Source of the DNA: Alistipes senegalensis
Lineage (GTDB): Bacteria > Bacteroidota > Bacteroidia > Bacteroidales > Rikenellaceae
Direction: 5' to 3'
DNA length: 55,989 bases
Assembly: GCA_023664045.1 (NCBI GenBank)
Contig: JAMPGH010000001.1
Span: forward strand, 1 to 55,989
Positions 50,198 to 55,989 of the stretch are shown here, piece by piece. Numbering within the stretch: the first letter of the stretch is position 1; the number at the start of each line of letters is the position of its first letter. The notes below the pieces were generated by a model. It saw only the letters and a list, made by a program, of their open reading frames with translations. It was not told the DNA's origin and made no database searches. The position numbers and the translations under genes are program-made.

Positions 50198-50307
50198 GCT
50201 CTCTGTGAGTGTTGTCGTTTCCTGTACTTGGGTTTGCTCCCATGCGACCACCTCGCCCGTGAGGGCGCTGTAGGCCGCGGGGATCTTGAACTGGTAGGCC
50301 ATGCGGG

Positions 50308-51381
50308 CTACTTGAGGTGCAGCTTCTCGAACTCCTGCATGCAGTCGACGAGCGCCTGCACGCTCTCGACGGGCAGGGCGTTGTAGCACGAAGCGCGGAA
50401 GCCGCCGACCAAGCGGTGGCCCTTGATGCCGACCATGCCGCGCGATTTGGCGAACTCGAGGAATTCGGGCGCCAAGTCGTCGTAGCCGTCGGCCATGACG
50501 AAGCAGATGTTCATCAGGGAGCGGTCCTCGCGCTCGACCGTGCCGCGGAACAAGGGGTTGCGGTCGATCTCGTCGTAGAGCAACTTGGCTTTGGCGAGGT
50601 TGCGACGGTAGATCTCCTCGACGCCGCCGATCTTCTTCAACCAACGCAACGTCTCCATGAGGACGTAGATCGGGAAGACGGGCGGCGTGTTGAACATCGA
50701 ATTGTTCTCGACGTGCGTGCGGAACGAGACCATCGTGGGCAGATCGCGGACGATGCGGTCGAGCATGTCCTCGCGGATGATGGCGAAGACGACGCCGGCG
50801 GGAGCCAGATTCTTCTGCGCGCCGCCGTAGATCATGGCGTACTTCGAGACGTCGATGGGTCGAGCCAGAATATCGGACGACATGTCGGCGATGAGAGGCA
50901 CGGGCGACGCAAGGTCCTCGTGGAACTCGGTGCCGTAGATGGTGTTGTTCGACGTGATGTGCAGGTAGTCGAGGTCCGCCGGAATGGCGAAGCCCTTAGG
51001 AATATAGGTGAAGTTGCGGTCCTCGGACGAAGCGAGCACCTCGACCTCGCCGTAGCGCTTGGCCTCCTTGATCGCCTTCTTGGCCCAGACGCCCGTATTG
51101 ACGTAACCGGCCTTCTTGCCGAGGAAGTTGGCCGCGACCTCGTAGAACAAGGTGCTGGCACCGCCGCCCAGATAGAAGATCTTGTAGTTATCGGGAATGG
51201 CCAGAAGCTCGCGGAAGAGACGGTCGGCCTCGGCCATCACGTCGTCGAAATCCTTCGTGCGGTGCGAAATCGAGAGCACCGAGAGACCCGAGCCGTTGAA
51301 ATCCACGATGGCTTGGGCGGCAGCGGCGATCACCTCGTCGGGCAGGATGGAGGGACCCGCATAGAAATTGTGCATTTTCAT
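50308..51381 (-). CDS. serC: Phosphoserine aminotransferase
   Basis: 357 residues. [17 protein letters not shown] is the standard start; [16 protein letters not shown] and the PLP lysine in [12 protein letters not shown] are clear; the C-terminal [12 protein letters not shown] is conserved. It transaminates 3-phosphohydroxypyruvate to phosphoserine. It is the first gene of serC-serA-DUF1015. The upstream region has a partial -7 (TTATTTTG at 51433-51440) next to the inverted repeat tgttag-tttg-ctaaca. Confidence 0.97.
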   Translation of the reverse strand: MKMHNFYAGPSILPDEVIAAAAQAIVDFNGSGLSVLSISHRTKDFDDVMAEADRLFRELLAIPDNYKIFYLGGGASTLFYEVAANFLGKKAGYVNTGVWAKKAIKEAKRYGEVEVLASSEDRNFTYIPKGFAIPADLDYLHITSNNTIYGTEFHEDLASPVPLIADMSSDILARPIDVSKYAMIYGGAQKNLAPAGVVFAIIREDMLDRIVRDLPTMVSFRTHVENNSMFNTPPVFPIYVLMETLRWLKKIGGVEEIYRRNLAKAKLLYDEIDRNPLFRGTVEREDRSLMNICFVMADGYDDLAPEFLEFAKSRGMVGIKGHRLVGGFRASCYNALPVESVQALVDCMQEFEKLHLK

Positions 51382-51416
51382 GATGGTATTGGATTTTTAT
51401 GATTCGGATTCTCCGT

Positions 51417-51487
51417 TGTTAGTTTGCTAACACAAAATAAGCGAAATAATTCCGGAAAAACAATTTATCGGCGAATTATTTTCCGGA
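51417..51487. promoter_or_regulatory. Inverted repeats in the serC/yicC divergent region
   Basis: tgttag-tttg-ctaaca at 51417-51432 lies at the serC promoter, and tccggaaaa/ttttccgga (51451-51459 and 51479-51487) lies further on. They are possible operators or hairpins; no specific regulator can be named. Confidence 0.35.
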
Positions 51488-51612
51488 TACGACCGAAATA
51501 CAGGGGCGCAGCGGAAGATCCGCATGCGGGAAATATCCGAAACGGATCTTGCCGCACTGGGGAGGAAGTGCGATTTTCCGGACGAACAGTAGAGAGTTCC
51601 CCCGTTTTTTAT

Positions 51613-51620
51613 TACTTTTG
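51613..51620 (+). promoter_or_regulatory. -7 promoter box of yicC
   Basis: TACTTTTG, a perfect match 75 bases before the ATG at 51696. Confidence 0.6.
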
Positions 51621-51695
51621 CATCGGAAAAAAGCCCGGGCGGCCCCTCTGCGACGCAATGCGGAGACGGCGGCAGGGCACGATATCCGGAAAAAG

Positions 51696-52571
51696 ATGGC
51701 AACCAAATCGATGACGGGCTTCGGCAAGGGCGAAGCCGTGGTGAAAAACAAGAAGATAACGGTCGAAATCCGTTCGCTCAACTCCAAACAACTGGACCTC
51801 AACCTGCGGCTGCCGGCCCTCTACCGCCAGTCGGAATACGAAATCCGCACGCTTGCGGCGCGACGCTTGGTCCGCGGCAAGGTCGACATCTTCATCACGG
51901 TGGAGAACCAGCGGACGGAGACCCCGGCCCGCATCGACCGCGAGCTCTTCCGCGAATACCTGCGTCAGGCGACCGAGGCGCTGCGCTATGCGGGCGTCGA
52001 GGCGAACTACGACACCCTTGTGCCGGCCCTCCTGCGGCTGCCCGAAGTGGTGGCGACCGAGACCGAAGCGATCAGCGACGAGGAGCACGCGGCCCTGCTG
52101 GCGGCCGCGGAAGAGGCGGCGGACCGGCTCGACGCATTCCGCATGCAGGAGGGGGCCACGCTGATCGCCGACCTGCTGCGCCGCGTGGATCTCATAGAAC
52201 GATACAAGAACGAAGTGGTGCCCTACGAAGCGGCCCGCACGGAGACGGTGCGGACCCGGATTCTGGAGAATCTGGCCAAACTCGGCGCCGACATCGACCG
52301 CAACCGGCTGGAGCAGGAGATGATTTTCTATCTGGAGAAACTCGACATCACCGAAGAAAAGGTGCGCCTGACCAACCACTGCAACTACTTCCGCGAAGTG
52401 GCGGCCCACGAAGAAGCCGCCGGCCGCAAACTGGGATTCATCGCGCAGGAGATGGGCCGCGAAATCAACACGATGGGCTCGAAAGCCAACGAGACGAACA
52501 TCCAGATTCTGGTGGTGAAGATGAAAGACGAGCTGGAGAAGATCAAGGAACAGGTACTCAACATCTTGTGA
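51696..52571 (+). CDS. yicC: YicC-family endoribonuclease-like protein
   Basis: 291 residues from the ATG at 51696. MATKSMTGFGKGEAVV is the diagnostic N-terminus and REINTMGSKANETNIQILVVKMKDELEKIKEQVLNIL the diagnostic C-terminus, with EIRSLNSKQLDLNLRLP between. Family members are linked to RNA turnover and stress. It precedes gmk here as in many genomes, but a terminator overlapping its stop codon and a 380-base spacer separate them. Confidence 0.95.
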   Translation: MATKSMTGFGKGEAVVKNKKITVEIRSLNSKQLDLNLRLPALYRQSEYEIRTLAARRLVRGKVDIFITVENQRTETPARIDRELFREYLRQATEALRYAGVEANYDTLVPALLRLPEVVATETEAISDEEHAALLAAAEEAADRLDAFRMQEGATLIADLLRRVDLIERYKNEVVPYEAARTETVRTRILENLAKLGADIDRNRLEQEMIFYLEKLDITEEKVRLTNHCNYFREVAAHEEAAGRKLGFIAQEMGREINTMGSKANETNIQILVVKMKDELEKIKEQVLNIL

Positions 52572-52595
52572 TTTTTACAAAATCGCAAGATGTTG
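52559..52595 (+). terminator. Hairpin overlapping the yicC stop codon
   Basis: Arms 52559-52575 and 52579-52595 pair over 17 bp (one G-T pair) with a 3-base loop; the stop codon TGA (52569-52571) lies inside the left arm. No U-run follows, so termination may be weak. Confidence 0.6.
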
Positions 52596-52954
52596 AAATT
52601 AAAAATGAAGAATTAAAAATCAAGTGCCGGCGCACGGAACGACCGATTCGATAATTTTTCATTTTTAATTCTTAATTTTTTAATGACGATATTTAGATGT
52701 ACCAACGGTCAAGAAAGTGAATAGTTTCGGCTTTCCACCGAAGTCCCCTCCGAGGAGGGGATTGCGTTCCGCTTCTGCTGTGGCGGTTCGGCAATCCGAG
52801 CAAGCTCGATTGCGCTCACCTGCCGCCGCAGTCTACGGGAGGGTCAGACTTGAATACGCGGCCGTCGGCCGCGAACTACAACGGTCGGAGTTGAAAATAA
52901 GGATCGAGAAACGCTGGTACATCAAAGTATATAATCGGGTTTTTAATTGAATCG
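52596..52954. other. Repeat-like spacer before gmk
   Basis: No gene I trust. An AT-rich inverted pair (gaattaaaaat near 52609-52619 and atttttaattc near 52660-52670) is followed by a GC-rich part with small hairpins (cccct/agggg near 52745-52760; ggccg/cggcc near 52860-52874). A 77-codon open frame (52717-52950) covers it but is Arg/Ala/Ser-rich with no domain; the sequence looks like a dispersed intergenic repeat of the genome. Confidence 0.45.
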
Positions 52955-53518
52955 ATGGGTAAAGTCATCATATTCTCGGCGCCGAGCGGATCGGGCAAGA
53001 CGACGATCGTGCGGCAGCTGCTGGAGCGCTACCCGCAGCTGGAGTTCTCCATCTCGGCGACGAGCCGGGCGCCCCGCGGCACGGAACGCGACGGCGCGGA
53101 CTACTACTTCCTTACGCAGGAAGAATTCCGGCGCGCCGTGGCCGAAGACCGTTTCGTGGAGTGGGAGGAAGTCTACGAAGGCACCTGCTACGGCACGCTG
53201 CGCAGCGAGCTGGAGCGAATCTGGCGGAAAGGCCATGTGATCGCTTTCGACGTCGACGTGGTGGGCGGCATCAACCTCAAGCGTCTGTTCGGCGACGACG
53301 CCTGCTCGGTATTCGTCATGCCCCCCTCGGTCGAGGAGCTGCGACGCCGGCTCGAAAGCCGCGGCACGGACGCCCCCGAAGTGATCGACCGCCGGGTGGC
53401 CAAAGCCGAATTCGAACTGACGAAAGCCCCGGAATTCGACCATGTGGTAGTCAACGACCGGCTCGACGAAGCCGTGGCGGCAGTCTGCCGGCTGGTCGAC
53501 GACCTGATAGCCCGCTGA
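52955..53518 (+). CDS. gmk: Guanylate kinase
   Basis: 187 residues. P-loop SAPSGSGKTTIV near residues 8-19, ISATSRAPRGTERDGADYYF (GMP binding) and VEWEEVYEGTCYGT follow in order. It phosphorylates GMP to GDP. It leads a compact operon: nadD starts 3 bases later, and the next two genes overlap by ATGA. Confidence 0.97.
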   Translation: MGKVIIFSAPSGSGKTTIVRQLLERYPQLEFSISATSRAPRGTERDGADYYFLTQEEFRRAVAEDRFVEWEEVYEGTCYGTLRSELERIWRKGHVIAFDVDVVGGINLKRLFGDDACSVFVMPPSVEELRRRLESRGTDAPEVIDRRVAKAEFELTKAPEFDHVVVNDRLDEAVAAVCRLVDDLIAR

Positions 53519-53521
53519 GCC

Positions 53522-54334
53522 ATGATGAAACGGACGATGCTCTACTTCGGGTCGTTCGACCCCGTGCACCGAGGCCACATCGCGCTGGCCGAATATGTCG
53601 TAGAGCACGATCTGGCGGACGAAACGGTGCTCGTCGTCTCGCCGCAGAGCCCCTACAAGACCGGGCGGCTGCAGGCCCCCGAGACCGACCGTTTCGAGAT
53701 GGCCGAAATCGCTTGCGCAGCCTCGAAATACCCGGAGCGGATCAAACCCTCGGCGATCGAATTCCTGCTGCCCCGACCCTCCTACACGATCGACACGCTG
53801 CGTCATCTGGAAGAATTGTGCGGCCGCGAGAGGAAGTTCTCGATCCTGATGGGCGGCGACCAGATCGCAGCGCTGGACGGCTGGAAAGAGTATGAAAAGG
53901 TGCTCGAATACCCGATCTACGTCTACCCGCGGCGCGGCGAGCGGGTAGAACGCTGGCTCGACCGCATCGAAGTGCTGGAAGATGCGCCGCTGCAAGACTT
54001 CTCGTCGACCCAGGTGCGAGCCGCGATCGAGCGGGGCGACGACACGTCGCGGATGCTTGTGCCGGGCGTGGCCGACTACATCCGCCGCAAGGGCCTGTGG
54101 AGCCCGGCCTATCGCAAGGCGGCCCTCGACGGAGCGCTGACCGCCGATCCGGAAAACGTGGGACTGCTGCTCGAACGGGGGCAGCTGCACTACCGCCTCA
54201 ACGAATGGGGTGCGGCCCTCAACGATTTCAACGCCGTACTGCGCCGAGACCCGGCGCGGCGCGAAGCGCAACAATTCATCGACATGATACAAGAGATACT
54301 GGCATTCAGATACAAAGATATTTACAACCCATGA
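53522..54334 (+). CDS. nadD: Nicotinate-nucleotide adenylyltransferase fused to a TPR tail
   Basis: 270 residues. The N-terminal 195 residues are a complete NadD: GSFDPVHRGHIALAEYV (HxGH-type motif), LMGGDQIAALDGWKEYE and LQDFSSTQVRAAIERGDD, then YIRRKGLW where the usual enzyme ends. About 75 extra residues follow, with a TPR-like repeat (ENVGLLLERGQLHYRLNEWGAALNDFNAVLRRDP) and a terminal FIDMIQEILAFRYKDIYNP as seen at the end of Bacteroidota TPR proteins. It makes NaAD for NAD synthesis; the tail may bind a partner. Its stop overlaps ddl (ATGA). Confidence 0.93.
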   Translation: MMKRTMLYFGSFDPVHRGHIALAEYVVEHDLADETVLVVSPQSPYKTGRLQAPETDRFEMAEIACAASKYPERIKPSAIEFLLPRPSYTIDTLRHLEELCGRERKFSILMGGDQIAALDGWKEYEKVLEYPIYVYPRRGERVERWLDRIEVLEDAPLQDFSSTQVRAAIERGDDTSRMLVPGVADYIRRKGLWSPAYRKAALDGALTADPENVGLLLERGQLHYRLNEWGAALNDFNAVLRRDPARREAQQFIDMIQEILAFRYKDIYNP

Positions 54335-55323
54335 CCCCGAAGTTGAAAATAGCACTTCTGGCCGGCGGCGACTCGTCGGAGCGGGAGATCGCCCTGCAGA
54401 GCGCCGCGCAGATCGAAGCGGCGCTCGACCCCCAGAAATACGACATCACGCTCGTTGACCTGCACGGCCGCGACTGGCACTACACCTCGCCCGACGGACG
54501 GCAGTGGCAGGTGGACAAGAACGACTTCTCGCTGACGGTCGACGGCTGCCGGCGGGAGTTCGACTATGCGCTGATCCTGATTCATGGCACGCCGGGCGAA
54601 GACGGTCGTCTGCAAGGCTACCTGGACATGATGGGCATTCCCTATTCGTCGTGCCCGATGACCTCGTCGGTAATCACGTTCGACAAGATCACGACCAAGC
54701 GCACGCTGGCGGGCCGCGGCATTCCGATGGCGCGCGAACGCTTCCTGCGCCGCGGCGAAAAAGCGGATGCGGCCGCCGTGGCGGCGGAACTGGGGTTGCC
54801 GCTCTTCGTGAAGCCCAACGCCAGCGGCTCGTCGTTCGGCGTAACGAAAGTAAACCGCGTAGAAGAACTGCCGGCGGCGATCGACAAAGCCCTGACCGAG
54901 AGCGACGAAGTGCTGATCGAAGAGTGCATCGCGGGGCGCGAAATGGGCTGCGGCGCGATGATCGCCGGGGGCCGGGAGTATCTTTTCCCGATCACGGAGA
55001 TCGTGCCGAAAAACTCCTTTTTCGACTACGAAGCCAAATACACCGCCGGCTGCTCCGAAGAGATCACCCCGGCCGACATCGCCCCGGAAGTGAAAGCCGA
55101 GCTGAACCGCATGACGCTGGAAGCCTACCGCACGTGCCGCTGCCGCGGCGTGGTGCGCGTGGATTTCATCGTAACGCCCGAAGGGAAGCCCTACCTGATC
55201 GAGATCAACTCCATACCGGGCATGAGCGCCGGGAGCATCGTGCCCAAGCAGGCGCGGGCGATGGGCATGACCCTCGGAGAGTTGTACGACATCGTGATCG
55301 CCGACACATGCGCCTGCAAATGA
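54331..55323 (+). CDS. ddl: D-alanine--D-alanine ligase
   Basis: 330 residues. ALLAGGDSSEREIALQSAAQIEAAL is the N-terminal substrate site (GG-SSE-R-E-I/V-S), ILIHGTPGEDGRLQGYLDMMGIPY the central signature, and RVDFIVTPEGKPYLIEINSIPGMSAGSIVPKQA the Mg/ATP site. It makes the D-Ala-D-Ala end of peptidoglycan precursors. The ATG at 54331 overlaps the nadD stop and its own stop overlaps the next ATG. Confidence 0.97.
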   Translation: MTPKLKIALLAGGDSSEREIALQSAAQIEAALDPQKYDITLVDLHGRDWHYTSPDGRQWQVDKNDFSLTVDGCRREFDYALILIHGTPGEDGRLQGYLDMMGIPYSSCPMTSSVITFDKITTKRTLAGRGIPMARERFLRRGEKADAAAVAAELGLPLFVKPNASGSSFGVTKVNRVEELPAAIDKALTESDEVLIEECIAGREMGCGAMIAGGREYLFPITEIVPKNSFFDYEAKYTAGCSEEITPADIAPEVKAELNRMTLEAYRTCRCRGVVRVDFIVTPEGKPYLIEINSIPGMSAGSIVPKQARAMGMTLGELYDIVIADTCACK

Positions 55324-55892
55324 TCGAGATCGACGACAAGATCGTGAGCGCCGACCTGCTGCGCGAGTGCTTCGCCTGCGACATCGCGCAGTGCAAAGGC
55401 ATCTGCTGCGTGGAAGGAAACGCCGGGGCGCCGCTCGAAATCGAGGAGGTGGAGACGCTGGAAGCGGAATATTCTGCCTACAAGCCCTACATGACCGAAG
55501 CGGGCATCGCGGCCGTGGAGCAGCAAGGATTCATGGTGATCGACGAAGAGGGCGACTGCACGACGCCGCTGGTCGACGATGCCGAGTGCGCCTATGCCTA
55601 CTGCGAGAACGGCGTAACGCTCTGCGCCATCGAAAAGGCGTGGGCCGAAGGGCGCACCCCTTTCCGCAAGCCGATCTCGTGCCACCTCTATCCGATCCGG
55701 CTGGTGCGCTTCTCGAACGGCACGGTGGGCCTGAACTACCACCGCTGGTCGGTCTGCGCCGCGGCGCGCGCATGCGGCCGCAAACTGGGCCTGCCGGTCT
55801 ACAAGGCGCTCAAAGAACCGATCGTCCGCCGCTTCGGCGAAGAATTTTACAAGGCCCTCGAAGCGGCCGAAGAACTCTTGAAAAATCAATAA
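55320..55892 (+). CDS. DUF3109-family cysteine-rich protein
   Basis: 190 residues. The N-terminal CFACDIAQCKGICCVEGNAGAPL and later CAYAYCENGVTLCAIEKAW and ISCHLYPIR give many conserved Cys/His, pointing to a bound metal or iron-sulfur cluster (YkgJ-like). The family is uncharacterised. Translational coupling to ddl (ATGA overlap) and a 3-base gap to the next gene place it in the operon. Confidence 0.9.
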   Translation: MIEIDDKIVSADLLRECFACDIAQCKGICCVEGNAGAPLEIEEVETLEAEYSAYKPYMTEAGIAAVEQQGFMVIDEEGDCTTPLVDDAECAYAYCENGVTLCAIEKAWAEGRTPFRKPISCHLYPIRLVRFSNGTVGLNYHRWSVCAAARACGRKLGLPVYKALKEPIVRRFGEEFYKALEAAEELLKNQ

Positions 55893-55895
55893 CCG

Positions 55896-55989
55896 ATGAA
55901 GAGATACTGTTCGACCCTGATCGCCGCAGCGGCGATGCTGGCGGCCTCCGCGCAGGAGCCGCAACCCTCGCAGCAGCTGGCCGCCCTGA
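55896..55989 (+). CDS. N-terminus of a secreted protein (cut by window edge)
   Basis: 31 codons are visible: MKRYCSTLIAAAAMLAASAQ, then EPQPSQQLAAL. This is a Sec signal peptide with likely cleavage after ASA. It starts 3 bases after the DUF3109 stop, so it belongs to the same operon. The mature protein is outside the window and cannot be named. Confidence 0.75.
   Translation, partial: MKRYCSTLIAAAAMLAASAQEPQPSQQLAAL

Noticed and set aside
52717-52950. 77-codon open frame before gmk
   Set aside because: Arg/Ala/Ser-rich with no domain, covering hairpins of a repeat-like spacer. It could be a pseudo-frame of a dispersed repeat.

Overview
The window looks like chromosome from a high-GC member of the Bacteroidota, most probably Alistipes or a close Rikenellaceae relative. 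This rests on many TAnnTTTG promoter -7 boxes, a fimbrillin-type lipoprotein and FISUMP-like lipoprotein domains, a Bacteroidales-type tyrosine integrase, the FloA/NfeD pair, a CcsBA fusion and the KorDABC gene order. The genus is an inference from style and content, not from a database search.

Bases 1-7783 form the accessory end. A tRNA-Gly(GCC) gene on the minus strand (7711-7783) carries an integrated element of about 7.4 kb. Its ends are a 14-bp direct repeat of the tRNA 3' end (309-322 and 7708-7721). Inside are an AT-rich KAP-family P-loop NTPase with two membrane segments (candidate defence cargo), about 1 kb of non-coding DNA full of dyad symmetry (nested inverted repeat, perfect 38-bp palindrome, symmetric TTGCAA array), a frameshifted gene of unknown function behind a structured leader, a small HTH regulator and the integrase. 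No conjugation or mobilisation genes are seen, so the element would have to be mobilised in trans or be a degraded island.

Bases 7784-20311 hold a nitroreductase divergent from a LuxC-type acyl-CoA reductase, a pRiA4b ORF-3-like protein, tRNA-Leu(UAA), and a minus-strand operon reading porin > imelysin > di-haem DUF1111 oxidoreductase > CcsBA. That operon looks like an envelope iron/cytochrome c module with its own haem-attachment machinery. Phosphoglycerate mutase, D-lactate dehydrogenase and an AraC regulator follow. Bases 20376-26789 are a complete RND efflux operon (MFP, RND pump, outer-membrane factor, TetR) divergent from the AraC gene.

Bases 27045-42651 hold two surface lipoproteins, a CDGSH iron-sulfur protein, a minus-strand membrane operon (orphan two-TM sensor-like protein, TrkH, coiled-coil protein, NfeD, FloA), MtaB, and a plus-strand run of metal ABC permease, LptF/G-like permease, RibBA and Fmt. 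Bases 42680-55989 hold a peroxiredoxin divergent from a DUF892 ferritin-like protein, the KorDABC 2-oxoacid:ferredoxin oxidoreductase, a serC-serA-DUF1015 serine operon, YicC, and a tightly packed gmk-nadD-ddl-DUF3109 operon that runs into a secreted protein cut by the window edge.

Several intergenic spacers (near 8.1, 26.9, 41.5, 44.3 and 47.7 kb) hold short imperfect direct or tandem repeats unrelated in sequence to one another. This is an unusual recurring architecture that coding annotation does not explain.
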